Origin: Maniola hyperantus
Taxonomy: Eukaryota; Arthropoda; Insecta; Lepidoptera; Nymphalidae
NCBI RefSeq assembly: GCF_902806685.2
Contig: NC_048555.1
Coordinates: 7,068,001 to 7,132,000, forward strand
Direction: 5' to 3'
DNA length: 64,000 bases
Part shown: positions 41,904 to 51,974 of the stretch, piece by piece
How the letters are laid out: every line of letters starts with the position of its first letter
Numbering within the stretch: the first letter of the stretch is position 1
Notes under the pieces: generated by a model
The model's database searches: none
Told to the model about the DNA's origin: nothing
What the model saw: the letters and a program-made list of their open reading frames with translations, nothing else
Program-made: the position numbers and the translations under genes

Positions 41904-42070
41904 GGTACGCGACAGAACGAGATGGCAATCGGGGAGGCAATGCCTCGCACACCCGCACAGCCCGCACAGCCCTCGCGCTAACCCGGTGCGGGCGGACGCG
42001 GGTGACGTGCGGGTGTGCGGAGCGTCTCCCCGCCTCATACCCCGATTGCCATCTCGACCTGTCGCGGATA
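41904..42070. mobile_element. GC-rich palindromic MITE, copy 3
   Basis: ggtacgcgacagaacgagat, ggcaatcggggaggcaatgc, a GC-rich centre (ctaacccggtgcgggcggac) and the closing gattgccatctcgacctgtc. The open frames on both strands are produced by its GC-rich palindrome. Confidence 0.8.
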
Positions 42071-42071
42071 G

Positions 42072-42560
42072 GTAGCAACCTTTGTCTATTATTAGGATAA
42101 TGCATTCATGCACATTTTTCCCGCAAATAAATTTATTTGCACGATCAATAAAGCAGTGTGAAGTTTGCAAGTTAAATATTACGACGTCAAATATTTATTC
42201 CATGCCATAGAAGTGAACCGCTATTTGCATACTTACATCAAACTGAATGCCGGCATATTTGTGATCAGATAAACTAATAGCTAGAGAGTTGGTGCCAATT
42301 TTTAAATTATGATTAGATCAACACTGAGATTCAACGGTAAAATTGCTATTTTTAAAGTTTGTAAGAAAACCTACTTAAATACCTAAGTTTGGAAAATAGC
42401 TGCGCTTAATGGTTTGCTCATGACTGGTATTAAGATTTTTTTTTTTTTTTTGGTTTTTGTTTTTATTTTAGAATGCCAGAACTAAATTTTAATAAGTACT
42501 CGTAAGTAGAGCATGAAGACCGTTTTTAGTATAGTTTATTAAAACGACTGAAACCAAAAA
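42072..42560. other. unrecognised AT-rich region
   Basis: Nothing recognised apart from a T-run at 42436-42451. Confidence 0.5.
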
Positions 42561-42564
42561 TAAA

Positions 42565-42700
42565 TGGAAGTAGAAAGACCTTTTCATTCAAATATCCTTT
42601 TACAAGTGCTTTTGAATCGTCAACTGGATCTACCACAGTGCACTGGTTGGGATTTGGGAATGCCCTTCCTACCTAGAAGAACCAACAAGTCCATTCTCTT
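42565..42700 (-). repeat. CR1/Zenon-like LINE 3' tail, antisense
   Basis: Reverse-complemented: acttgttggttcttctaggt, aggaagggcattcccaaatc, ccaaccagtgcactgtggta, matching 36070-36130. Confidence 0.6.
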
Positions 42701-42703
42701 TTA

Positions 42704-42937
42704 TCTAAATATATAAAAGGAAGATGACTGACTGACTGACTGACTGACTGTCTGACTGACTAACCTATCAACGCATAGCTCAAACTACTGGATAGATCGG
42801 GTTGAAATTCGACATGCAGATAGCTATTATGGCGTAGGCATCCGCTAAGAAAGGATTTTTGAAAATTCAAAGGGTGTGAAAATATAGGGGTTTGAAATTT
42901 GTGTAGTCCATGCGACGAAGTCGCGAGCATAGGCTAG
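42704..42937 (+). mobile_element. Helitron-like (GACT)n element, complete
   Basis: TC(taaatatataaaaggaag), seven GACT/GTCT units, cctatcaacgcatagctcaa, the family body with one block shortened, gtccatgcgacgaagtcgcg and the end ataggctag followed by T. Confidence 0.8.
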
Positions 42938-42939
42938 TC

Positions 42940-43314
42940 ATTTATATAATCTTCGACTGTGTAATAGGTACATACTTTTTCCAGGAGCATTCTTGCAAAA
43001 GGTTTAAGTTTTTCTGCCATAGTCTCCCTATCTATAAAATATACTTAATGATTTTACGATTTGGACGATATGTACAAAAGGCCACCCATGGCGCCAAACC
43101 CCTTGTTGTGTTCGAATTGAAAATCCATTTAAATCTCATTTTCTAAAGTGAGTTAAATCGTAGAGATAAGATATATTTATTTTGTGCTTATAACGGTTGG
43201 TTTATTTCAAACATTGTATTATGATTGAATGTGTAATGTTGTTGATGGTTACTTATAGCTCTATGTGACAGTCTGATCGAAGGAAAATAATGTTGTCATT
43301 GGAAGGCGAATCTT
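42940..43314. other. unrecognised AT-rich region
   Basis: Nothing recognised. Confidence 0.5.
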
Positions 43315-43540
43315 GTGTCTCGGGGCCCGGGATCGAAACCCCGACCTCCGATTGGGAGGCGGATGTCTTAACCACATCACACTATCACAGCTTGATTATT
43401 ATTAGTTACCTATTACTAATGGTCATCATCATCATCATGATCACTACACTACACTACACTCACTACAGAGAACGGGTCTCCTTTCAGAGGGGATTTGTGG
43501 CCATAGTCTACCACGCTGGCCAAGTGCAGATTGGCAGACT
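43315..43540 (-). repeat. two rearranged SINE family A pieces
   Basis: 43318-43394 is the tRNA-like head (cgggatcgaaaccccgacct, ccgattgggaggcggatgtc). 43423-43540 is the tail and early body ((CAT)n, gagaacgggtctcctttcag, ctggccaagtgcagattggc). They are in the opposite order to an intact copy, so either two truncated insertions abut or one was rearranged. The tail contains a short (acact)n run. Confidence 0.65.
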
Positions 43541-43544
43541 AATG

Positions 43545-44105
43545 GTATTAAGAACCTTTTTTACGAGTACCTACTTGTACATAGTGAGAGGTCATTTAAA
43601 TCCTGAAAAATTGGGACATTGGGATTTGATAGGCACATGTTCTCGGCCAAATAGGTACTGTACACAATTGTTATTTCATATTGCTCATAATACATCATCA
43701 ATAGGTACAAGCAATATCGGCTGCCATTAACCAACATTGACGTCAAGCGTAGAATTGATTCAGATGTAAAATTAATGAGACTATATCATACCACTCCAGA
43801 CTTACAATTGCACTAACTCTCAATTTACATATAAAATGGTACTTTAATTGTTTATCTATGTTTTACAAATAAAGAAAGGCTTATCTATAGAGTAAAAAAT
43901 GTAATACCTATACAAAATACGATTCTAACAATCAATTGAAAAAAAAAACAGTCGAAACGCTAAATGCCGGCTTGGCGACTTTTGACTTCGGACAAAAGTT
44001 GGTAAGTCGTTAAGCACCTACCTACAAAAGAGAGTTACGTAAACAGAACGAAATTAAATATTGTAGGTCTGTATCAACTTTTATCGCTCAGTTTAAATTA
44101 ATTAT
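43545..44105. other. unrecognised AT-rich region
   Basis: Nothing recognised. Confidence 0.5.
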
Positions 44106-44108
44106 TAA

Positions 44109-44531
44109 AAAACCGGCCAAGTGCGAGTAAGGCTCGTGCAACGAGGGTTCCGTACTACTGTCGTATTTTTCGACATTTTGTACGATAAGTCTAAACCTAT
44201 GATTCATAAAAATAAATAAAATCTGTTTTAGAATCCACAGGTGAAGCCCTTTCATAATATGATACCCCACTAGATATAGTTATCTTACTTCGGAAATTGA
44301 AAATACTAATTATTAATTCATCACCACAATTTTTTTTTGTGTGTGATATAAACACAAATTCACGGTTTTCAGATTTTTCCCCGAATGTCTGCTATAAGAC
44401 CTACCTACCTGCCAAATTTAATGATTCTAGGGTCAACGGGAAGTACCCCGTAGGTTTCTTGACTGACAGACAGACAACAAAGTGCTCCTATAAGTGTTCC
44501 GTTTTTCCTTTTGAGGTATGGAACCCTAAAA
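44109..44531 (+). repeat. CCGGCCAAGTGCGAGTC repeat (long family), complete
   Basis: ccggccaagtgcgagtaagg, cgagggttccgtactactgt, agaatccacaggtgaagccc, ccaaatttaatgattctagg, and the end ttttgaggtatggaacccta. The central part (44200-44280) is nearly identical to 45356-45430. Confidence 0.75.
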
Positions 44532-44534
44532 ACC

Positions 44535-44800
44535 GTTGAATGTGTACATTCTTTAATGCTACTATCAAATTTCGAAGTATAGAAACCTTTTTCTAACAAC
44601 CTTCAAATTACGTCATGTTATGAAACACGAACTAACAAAGGCTATATAAAATCAAATCGTTTTGACCAAGTACAGCACTACCGGTCACTAAAAGACGTGA
44701 GTAAGGTTTTTTTGAAGAATGTTCAAAGCGCACGTTAAAAGCTAATTGAATGTCATTAGTCAAGACACAAGGCCTTATATTCGTGTTGTATGTCTTTTAT
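44535..44800. other. unrecognised AT-rich spacer
   Basis: Nothing recognised. Confidence 0.5.
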
Positions 44801-44805
44801 ACATA

Positions 44806-45000
44806 ACTAACTTATGCCTGCGACGTCATCCGTGTGGACTGCACAACAAACCTCTATTTAATTAATCCACTTAGAGGTTAAATTTTTTAAAACCCACTCT
44901 TAGCAGATGTCTTCGTTATAATAGCTATCTGCTTGCCAAAAAGTCCGATCCGTCCATCCGTCAGTCTCTCAGCTTTTTCTTTTACATAAGGGTAAAATCT
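44806..45000 (-). mobile_element. Helitron-like (GACT)n element, reverse copy, tract lost
   Basis: ctaacttatgcctgcgacgt, catccgtgtggactgcacaa, the body, agctatctgcttgccaaaaa, gtccgatccgtccatccgtc and ttttcttttacataaggg. The terminal CTAG has mutated to CTAA. The GACT tract is reduced to a few degenerate units. Confidence 0.6.
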
Positions 45001-45352
45001 ATAGAGCGCACTCTGACTTTGTTTATACTTAAGACGAGTTAAAACGAGACAGACGTATATCTCTCACATAAATCTGTCTCGTTTTAACTCAATCTTAAGT
45101 CTGAGCAAAGTCAAAGTGCGCTCTATAGATATCAGACCTAGACTTGCTGATGTTCCCGAGGTCGTCCGCGTAGATTTAAGGTTTTAAAATCTGTTTGTTT
45201 TTTCAGCATTTAAAGTAGCCTATCACTCTCCAGATCTCTTACTATAACCGTGAAAAATAAAAAACCGGCCAAGTGCGAGTCAGGCTCGCGCACCGAGGGT
45301 TCCGTAGTACAATCGTAATTTTTCGACATTTTGCACGATAAATCAAAAACTA
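44905..45352. repeat. duplicated composite block, copy 2
   Basis: The partner of 35117-35563 with roughly a dozen differences or fewer. In this copy the left Helitron-like sequence continues beyond the block, so this looks closer to the ancestral arrangement. Contains the second 136-bp foldback (44995-45131). Confidence 0.85.
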
Positions 45353-45696
45353 TGATTCATAAAAATAAATAAAATCTGTTTTAGAATCCACAGGTGAAGC
45401 CCTTTCATAATATGATACCGCACTTGATGTAGTTACCTTACTTTGATAATTGAAAATACTAATTATTAGTTCCTGACTACAATTTAATTTTTTTTGTGTG
45501 ATGTGACCACAAATTCACGGTTTTCAGATTTTCCCCCTAAAGCCAGCTATAAGACCTACCTACCTGCCAAATTTCATGTTTCTAGGTCAACGGGAAGTAC
45601 CCCTGTAGGTTTCTTGACAGACCGACAGACAGACAGACAGACAACAAAGTGATCCTATAAGGGTTCCGTTTTTCCTTTTGAGGTACGGAACCCTAA
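45264..45696 (+). repeat. CCGGCCAAGTGCGAGTC repeat (long family), mosaic copy
   Basis: The first ~90 bases match the copy at 35475. From about 45350 the sequence instead follows the copy at 44109 (gattcataaaaataaataaa, agaatccacaggtgaagccc). The GACA tract and ggtacggaaccctaaaa end are intact. Confidence 0.75.
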
Positions 45697-45726
45697 AAAT
45701 CATGCCGGTCCATTGCTCTGTTGCAT

Positions 45727-45780
45727 TATTGAAACACAAACCAACAAACAAACACACTTTCGCATTTATGACATGGGTAG
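45727..45780 (-). repeat. second Helitron-like family, 5' fragment
   Basis: aacacaaaccaacaaacaaa and cacactttcgcatttatgac equal the reverse complement of the family start. Confidence 0.55.
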
Positions 45781-45782
45781 AG

Positions 45783-45821
45783 ATGCCAAATATAGACATC
45801 CCTGATGTCTATATTTGGCAT
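45783..45821. repeat. perfect 18-bp-stem hairpin
   Basis: atgccaaatatagacatc, loop cct, gatgtctatatttggcat: a perfect stem with a three-base loop. Confidence 0.85.
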
Positions 45822-45824
45822 AAA

Positions 45825-46240
45825 GTCATCCAACACGTAGCCAGAGCCCATACCAGTTAGTTATCCCGCCGCGTTATCATGGAACCATTAATCAAACCTC
45901 ACGTTTAGCCTTTAATAAATAATTATAATTAATAATTTTATCACCTATTCGCCGGCGCCTGCACCGGGGTGCCACTTGAGCTATGAAGTCAGACATTTTA
46001 ATAAGTGACCATTCATCATTGTTGAGTTTTGAGAGAAATATAAAAATAATTTATAAATGACCATTTCAGAGCACGTCATTATAATATTATACTAGTATTA
46101 CTTATGTTTATAATGTTTTATTTCGTATTTACTTACTACATTCGCTCGTTCTTAAGCCACGCATTAAGTTGTCAAGTAGTTAACTAAAACATAAAGAATT
46201 TATTATTTCACGCACTTAGCTGTTCATCTCGGAATGAACT
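45825..46240. other. unrecognised AT-rich region
   Basis: Nothing recognised. Confidence 0.5.
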
Positions 46241-46244
46241 TGAG

Positions 46245-46355
46245 AACAAAATTTGGTAGATACAAAGATAGCTTTCTACCCAGAGACGGTAATTTTATGC
46301 CAGAAAATCAAAGAGTTCCTACGGGATTCAAAAAATCGAAACCTATATGCGGACA
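46245..46355 (+). repeat. second Helitron-like family, fragment
   Basis: aatttggtagatacaaagat, atgccagaaaatcaaagagt and tcctacgggattcaaaaaat match the 3' half of the family. Confidence 0.5.
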
Positions 46356-46359
46356 GAGT

Positions 46360-46600
46360 CATTATTATTTTAGTAATAAATAAATTACAAGCATGGGTAT
46401 TTGTGACAACGTCCTATCAGACCACATGCGTAGTTGACACAAATTGATCCGGCCGAACTGATTCGGAATAATTGAGTAAATACTCGATTGGCCGAATAGA
46501 GTCGTGATTGCATGTCACAATTGCTTGCGTACGGCTTTTGATATGATTGTTTCACTTACAGAATAGGCCTATTTAAGTAGTTGTACATTGTGGCTAATTC
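46360..46600. other. unrecognised AT-rich spacer
   Basis: Nothing recognised. Confidence 0.5.
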
Positions 46601-46601
46601 C

Positions 46602-46738
46602 GTTGTACACAATCTCTAAACTAAACTAAAATGGCACGTCTAAATCTATTGCTATCACTTTCATAATGTTGCTTGCGGAAAAGGATAGCACTAGATTTAG
46701 ACTTGTTAATTTAGTTTAGTTTAGAGATTGTGTACAAG
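46602..46738. mobile_element. TTGTACACAATCTC foldback element
   Basis: The left arm gttgtacacaatctctaaac, taaactaaaatggcacgtct... pairs with the right arm ...gacttgttaatttagtttag, tttagagattgtgtacaag. The arms are about 55 bases with a few mismatches; the loop is about 25 bases. It ends 12 bases before the next MITE. Confidence 0.8.
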
Positions 46739-46749
46739 AGAATCAGCCC

Positions 46750-46928
46750 CAGTACGCGGCTAAAAACAATGTACATCGACCTTTAGAAGGAGTTAGCAAA
46801 TTTGTAGAGCACTGTCTTTGTCGTTGAGACTGACAAAACGTCACATAGTTAAAGTGACAGAGACAACGCTCTGCAAAGCCGAAATGTCATTCTAAAGGCC
46901 GATGTACATTACTTTCGGCCGCGTACTG
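46750..46928. mobile_element. GTACGCGGC foldback MITE, intact copy
   Basis: cagtacgcggctaaaaacaa, tgtacatcgacctttagaag to cggccgcgtactg. The halves fold back: tgtagagcactgtctttgtc pairs with gacagagacaacgctctgca, and the TIRs with each other. Four copies in the window. Confidence 0.8.
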
Positions 46929-46947
46929 TACTGCGCTAAAACCTAAA

Positions 46948-46982
46948 ATATAGAATAGAATAGAATAGAATAGAATAGAAAT
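46948..46982. repeat. (AGAAT)n microsatellite
   Basis: About six tandem units of tagaa/gaata. Confidence 0.9.
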
Positions 46983-46984
46983 CC

Positions 46985-47570
46985 ATTTATTTGTTGATCC
47001 AACACACAATAAACACAAATATTTACAAAAAACATTCCTTAAAATCTAATTCAACAAATAGGTAAGTACCTAGTGTCTACGATGTGTCGTGCCAACGAAA
47101 AGGTACCTACAAATTTTTCTAGACCTAGCGGTGTATAAATTTTAATGCGAGGTAAGTATAAATGCATACAATACGTTAAATAAATATCTAATACCTACCT
47201 ACCTGTAAATACGTAAATTATTCACTAAATAAATCTTTTAAATATCTCTAATAAATTTTCTATTTTTTGTGCCAACAATAATCTGGCTACTAGATATCTG
47301 CAAAATTAATGGCCGCAACTGAAGGTTTTTTCGTAACTTTTTACGAAAATACAATACAAAGCAACTTGTTACCATACAATGCATATTTGAATATTTCCAA
47401 AAAAATATCAATAAATCAACGTCGTCAATAGAGACGGCGACTTTCTTGAATCTAAATTTAAGAAGAACTTCGGTCTACCTATAGGAATAGGGTTTCCAAA
47501 TATAACATGATTTTTAGTATATTCCTAGTTAGGATAACGTAAGCAAACACGTCTGTTAAAAAGACTATTA
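46985..47570. other. unrecognised AT-rich region
   Basis: Nothing recognised. Confidence 0.5.
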
Positions 47571-47572
47571 GT

Positions 47573-47740
47573 TTTTTTTTTTTAATAAAAATAGCGAGCA
47601 AACGAGCAGGCGGGTCACTTGATGGTATGTGATTACCACCGCCGATGAATATTTGCAGCACCAGAGGAACCGACAATGCAACGTAGCCTTTCAGGAATTT
47701 GTTGGTCCGCGCCTTGAATAACCCCTTACAGATTATCGTT
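47573..47740 (-). repeat. LINE 3' tail (GCGAGCAAACGAGCAGGCGGG type), copy 2
   Basis: A T-run, aataaaaatagcgagcaaac, gagcaggcgggtcacttgat, gcagcaccagaggaaccgac, ggaatttgttggtccgcgcc. On the minus strand the A-tail is at the left, so this is a 5'-truncated insertion. Confidence 0.65.
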
Positions 47741-47759
47741 CTTACGAAATATCTTCGCT

Positions 47760-47935
47760 TTTGATATCGTATCGCAATTCATACTCATCCGTTTAACCAA
47801 TTTTTACGTTTGGTACCTACAGAGATAGCTTGCAAGTTACAACAGAGTTGGACATACTTTCAATTCCGGAAAACTGAAGAATTTCCACGGGATTTTTAGA
47901 AACCTTAAATCCACGTGGATGAAATTGCGGATATC
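47760..47935 (+). mobile_element. second Helitron-like family, degraded
   Basis: actcatccgtttaaccaatt, ggtacctacagagatagctt, aagaatttccacgggatttt and cttaaatccacgtggatgaa follow the order seen at 51092-51262. Confidence 0.5.
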
Positions 47936-47939
47936 ATCT

Positions 47940-48255
47940 GGTGATTTATATAACGAACAATAAAATGTAAAGTAAGAAAAGTACTACAAAATCCGAGTAT
48001 ACTCTCCAATTTGGTAGCTGTAGTCTCAAATGAAATGTTAACGACTTTGCACTAAAAAATCTGAATGTGCTAAATTAATCAACAGCGGTCAATGACTTGT
48101 CAACTAGAGCCTCAAGGCCAAATTCATGACGATGAGTTTCAACTGATTTGCATAGATTTCTTTTTGTTTACATTTTACTCTAGAGAATTTCACGCCACTT
48201 TATCTGCGGTCATGTAAATCCTATCTATCTATTTCTATATATAAAACACTAAAAT
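47940..48255. other. unrecognised AT-rich region
   Basis: Nothing recognised. Confidence 0.5.
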
Positions 48256-48262
48256 TGTCTTA

Positions 48263-48395
48263 ACACGTCGAGATAGCAATGAGGGTATGAGGCGGGCAGA
48301 CGCCTGCGCTTGCCCGCACTGGGTTAGCGCGGGGACTGTGCGGGTGTGCGGGGCGTTCCCTCCCCGATTGCCAGCTTGACCTGTTGCGTACTATA
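48263..48395 (-). mobile_element. GC-rich palindromic MITE, copy 4, inverted orientation
   Basis: The asymmetric markers (cctcatac on one side, cccgcacaccc on the other) are swapped relative to the other copies, so this copy lies on the minus strand. It ends gacctgttgcgtactata. Confidence 0.75.
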
Positions 48396-48548
48396 CCTAT
48401 GTCAGTTATAGACTTTGATTTGATATAAAATTCGGTTAAATAGTAGATGAGGGTATATATTTCTAATACCGGATCTTAGATCATTTTCAGTGGAAATAAA
48501 AAGTGTTTTACATTTTTTTAATGTTTTATTGAATATTGAACTATTAGC

Positions 48549-48936
48549 TATGGGCCTCATAAGAAAGCTCAGAGTCACTCAGCGGGTGATGGATAGTGCT
48601 ATGCTTGGAGTTTTTCTACGTGACCAAATCAGAAACGAGGAGATCCGTAGGAGAATTAGAGTAACCGACATAGCTCAACGGGTTGCGAAGTTGAAGTGGC
48701 AATGGGCAGGGCACATAGTTCGTAAAACCGATAGACGTTGGGGTCCCAAGGTGCTGGAATGGCGACCTCGCACCGGAAGACGCAGTGTTGGAAGACCCCC
48801 CACTAAGTAGACGGACGACATCAGACGAGTCGCAGGGAGCCGCTGGATTCAGGGGACGCAAGACCGTGGCGTGTGGAAGTCCCTACAAGAGACCTATGTG
48901 CAGCAGTGGACGTCTATCGGTTGATGATGATGATGA
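48549..48936 (+). pseudogene. RTE-type LINE 3' end, best-preserved long copy
   Basis: LRVTQRVMDSAMLGVFLRDQ, IRNEEIRRRIRVTDIAQRVA, KLKWQWAGHIVRKTDRRWGP and KVLEWRPRTGRRSVGRPPTK, then a single TAG where other copies have TRWTD. Beyond it the nucleotide sequence still encodes DDIRRVAGSRWI-like residues to the normal end and a (GAT)n tail. One nonsense mutation in a 5'-truncated copy. Confidence 0.8.
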
Positions 48937-48939
48937 TAA

Positions 48940-49358
48940 TTACAGTATACTTACATCGTACTCACACTACTAAAATCAGGATCAAGAAATAAACTTAGTT
49001 GCATTAATTTGATCGTCATTCGTCAACTACCTACCTATGTATTATATCTGTGAATAACTAGTTCCATTTTCACGGTCACAGTTATGTAACTGTTAATCTA
49101 ATTTTAGTCATAGCCCATAACCGGTCAAATGGAGAGGTCAGAACTCGGAAAGTGATAAACGGGCAAGGTTAATTATGGTGCAAGCTCCTCGGTGCATAAT
49201 AATCCGACCGCATGCAAGGAGACCTTTCGACAGAAATAGCATAACTAATCAATTACGATGCGCGGCTACTGGTTGTCTGAAGTTTCTGCTATGAAGTATG
49301 GATTATCATCTTATCTTACTTAGGGGTGATTGTTTAATCGTTAGATAGCTATTAGATA
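48940..49358. other. unrecognised AT-rich region
   Basis: Nothing recognised. Confidence 0.5.
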
Positions 49359-49360
49359 GA

Positions 49361-49555
49361 TAGGGTTCCGTAGGTACCTCAAAAGGAAAAAGGAACCCTA
49401 ATAGGATCACTTTGTTGCCTGTCTTGCCTGTCTGTCAAGAAAACCTATAGGGTACTTCCCGTTGACATAGAATCATGTTTAGTAGGTAGGTAGGTCTTAT
49501 CACAAGTAAAGGAATAAATTCGAAAAAAATTGATGTGCTAATGTAGTACTCAACT
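49361..49555 (-). repeat. CCGGCCAAGTGCGAGTC repeat (long family), 3' part reversed
   Basis: agggttccgtaggtacctca, aaaggaaaaaggaaccctaa, ttgcctgtctgtcaagaaaa and gggtacttcccgttgacata are the reverse complement of the family's right end. Confidence 0.7.
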
Positions 49556-49559
49556 TAAA

Positions 49560-50030
49560 GTCACGAGGTTTGACAGTTTTAAATTATAAAATAAGTTTGC
49601 CAGTTTTTCTTTTTATTACATTAGTAAGAAAAATATATGAATACTTTGAAATTTAGCTGTCATCAGAATCAGTACCTTCCAAGTTCTACTATCATAGAGA
49701 GATGTGTGTAAAAATGATGCCTGATTTTGCGTCTTATACCCGTTCTAGATACAATAATTTTAATCTTCCAAAAGAGGCGCACAAAAATCCCTCAACTGAA
49801 CTACTTAGTATCCAGTTACATTACAGAGTAGTTAATGTAGCTTTTAACATGGTATTAAGAATTGAGAAACAAATTATGTAGGTATTAAAAGCGACGCTGC
49901 ACTTCATTTCATTACATCGTCCCATTTTAATTGCTGTGATATTGCCGCACGCCACTCATACTCTGCCATGTCCGATATTTAGCACAGTTATCCATACTAT
50001 TACTATTTAAATGCTATATATATATATATA
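49560..50030. other. unrecognised AT-rich region
   Basis: Nothing recognised. Confidence 0.5.
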
Positions 50031-50035
50031 TTTCC

Positions 50036-50158
50036 TAACCATTACAACCCGGGTATCTTTAAAACGAGAGTGAATAGGCATCTTCTAGGTAAACGCGGCC
50101 CATCTTAGGCCACATCATCACTTTCAATCAGGTGTGATTGTAGTCAAGCGTTTGCCTA
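50036..50158 (+). pseudogene. LINE reverse transcriptase C-terminus and 3' tail
   Basis: NHYNPGIFKTRVNRHLLGKR GPS then a stop at 50107-50109, the typical FK..L..HL ending of non-RNase-H LINEs (Jockey/CR1 group). The tail follows: gccacatcatcactttcaat, caggtgtgattgtagtcaag. The tail resembles the 3' end of SINE B. A Helitron-like element starts immediately after. Confidence 0.6.
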
Positions 50159-50355
50159 TCTAAATATATAAAAGAAAAAAGGTGACTGACTGACTGACTG
50201 ATGTATCAACGCACAGCTCAAACTACTGGATTGATCGGGCTTATGACGTAGGCATCCGCTAAAAAAGGATTTTTGAAAATTCAACCCTTAAGGGGGTGAA
50301 ATAGGGGTTTGAAATTTGTGTAGTCCACACGGAAGAAGTCGTGAGCAGAAGCTAG
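50159..50355 (+). mobile_element. Helitron-like (GACT)n element, complete with internal deletion
   Basis: TC(taaatatataaaagaaaa), (GACT)n, tgtatcaacgcacagctcaa, cggatt-type body lacking the aaatttggcatgcagatagc segment, gtccacacggaagaagtcgt and the end agaagctag followed by T. Confidence 0.8.
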
Positions 50356-50359
50356 TGTT

Positions 50360-50760
50360 AGTTTAAAAAAGTTACCGGTTTTTGTTAGTGAACCAATGTA
50401 ATGTAAGTTGCTCATAAAATCCGTATATTATATTTTTAAATATTTCACTCACAAATTTTATTTCAAGCCACGGGGCTGTTTCATGGTAATTGGACATGTC
50501 ATTCACATGTCGACACAAATAAGTACCCACTATCTCTGACCAAAAACGCGCGCTATAGCCACAAGAGTTCGTTACGCAATATTATAGTTTAATATTTTCA
50601 TAAAATATTTGATTTACGATTAATATTAACTCAAATAACCCAAATGGACCATCAAGTTTCAACTGAGTTAAGTTATCATTTTTGTAGTGACCAAAATCCT
50701 GATTTACAGATTTGCGATCTCCTTTTCAAGATGCCTAGCACAATCCATATCCATATGGAC
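50360..50760. other. unrecognised AT-rich region
   Basis: Nothing recognised. Confidence 0.5.
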
Positions 50761-50762
50761 TA

Positions 50763-51098
50763 AGAGCCAGCGCGTGCTAGACCTTCGTTATTTTATAAAA
50801 GCTGAAAGTTTCTCTGCGTATTGTCCCCAATACTGGGAAAAACATTTTGTTTGGATGTTTGTTTTGATCATGGTGGCTTTGGGAGATAAAGGTGTAAATT
50901 TTTTAACGTCAAAGTATAAAGTCGATTTTTTTCTTCAGAATAGTACATATCTATTAGAAATCACGTCATGCACTGCCAGAAAGTATCATGTTAGATCCAA
51001 ACAAACATTCCTCCCAGTGTTGGGGACAATACGCAGAGAAACTTTCAGCTTTTATAAAATAACGAAGGTCTGGCACGCCCTGTCTCTCTCTCTCTCTA
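50763..51098. mobile_element. long-arm foldback MITE, unequal arms
   Basis: The left arm agagccagcgcgtgctagac to cacgtcatgcactgccagaa is nearly complete. The right arm (about 50995-51080) keeps only the outer ~90 bases (cctcccagtgttggggacaa, acgaaggtctggcacgccct). The 152-codon frame across it is not a gene. Confidence 0.7.
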
Positions 51099-51262
51099 TA
51101 CTAATGCGAAAGTGTCTGCGAGCTTTTTACGGTCCGTCATTTTAACCGATCTTGACCGATACAGAGATAGCTTGTATCCCAGAAATGGATATAGGCTACT
51201 TTTTGTCCCGGAAAATCAAAGAGTTCCCACGGGATGTTTAATAAACCTACGTGTACGAAATC
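51092..51262 (+). mobile_element. second Helitron-like family, partial
   Basis: ctatactaatgcgaaagtgt, accgatacagagatagcttg, gatataggctactttttgtc and caaagagttcccacgggatg, then acctacgtgtacgaaatcg. Confidence 0.55.
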
Positions 51263-51307
51263 GAATAAAAAAGATATCCGTTATTAATAAGTACCTACTG
51301 TTAAAAT

Positions 51308-51428
51308 TTAGTGTATGGGTTTAATAAAAACTGCCATACTACTTCCAGGTTAGCCCGCTCCCACCTTAGACTGCATCGTCACTTACCATCAGGTGAGATT
51401 CTACTTGTATCTGAATTAAAAAAAAAAC
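51308..51428 (+). repeat. SINE family B, 3' half
   Basis: gtatgggtttaataaaaact, gccatactacttccaggtta, ttagactgcatcgtcactta, ccatcaggtgagattctact, with the caagggctaa block lost, then an A-run. Confidence 0.75.
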
Positions 51429-51441
51429 AAGTGTATTCCAA

Positions 51442-51528
51442 GTATAGTAAGCGACAGGTCGAGATGACCATCGGGGTAGGGACGCCCCGCACACCGCGAT
51501 TGCCATCTCGACTTGTCGCGTACTATAG
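51442..51528. mobile_element. GC-rich palindromic MITE, miniature deletion derivative
   Basis: gtatagtaagcgacaggtcg, agatgaccatcggggtaggg, acgccccgcacaccgcgatt, gccatctcgacttgtcgcgt. The centre is deleted, leaving an ~87-base near-palindrome made of little more than the two ends. Confidence 0.8.
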
Positions 51529-51529
51529 G

Positions 51530-51795
51530 TAAGTACACGGCAGTTTCAAGTGACAAAGAGACAGTGATCCTTTGTGTCGTTGTCGCAACACGGGCGCGAC
51601 GATTTGGATCACCAGTCACATATATAGGCCATACATTCACTGCATTCAGCTTACTTGTATGCTGTGTCGATTGTCTAATGACATACAATTCTCGCGGTCA
51701 CTGTAATTAGAGCATTTATAACGGAAACTCAGGGCCCCAACGAGTTCGATTTAATAATTGTTCAATCAATAGTATCCGCATCCGAAACTAGTATT
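51530..51795. other. unrecognised spacer
   Basis: Nothing recognised. Confidence 0.5.
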
Positions 51796-51798
51796 TAC

Positions 51799-51969
51799 AG
51801 AACGCGGCAGAAACTAATGTACATCGATCTTTAGAAGGAGATAGATTTGTAGAGCATTGCCACAGTCGTTAAGACCGCTAAAACGTCATATAGGTATGAC
51901 AGACAGAGAACGCTCTACGAAGCCGAAATGTCATTCTAAAGGTCGATGTACATTACTTTCAACCGCGTA
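51799..51969. mobile_element. GTACGCGGC foldback MITE, diverged copy
   Basis: gaacgcggcagaaactaatg, tgtacatcgatctttagaag, ctctacgaagccgaaatgtc and gtacattactttcaaccgcg. Confidence 0.7.
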
Positions 51970-51974
51970 ACCGC

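Noticed and set aside
41829..42170. overlapping open frames on both strands
   Set aside because: Produced by the GC-rich palindromic MITE, which has few stop codons.
43290..43730. 146-codon plus-strand open frame
   Set aside because: It crosses rearranged SINE A pieces and a simple repeat.
50687..51145. 152-codon plus-strand open frame
   Set aside because: It covers the long-arm foldback MITE and a (CT)n tract; similar frames are broken in the other MITE copies.
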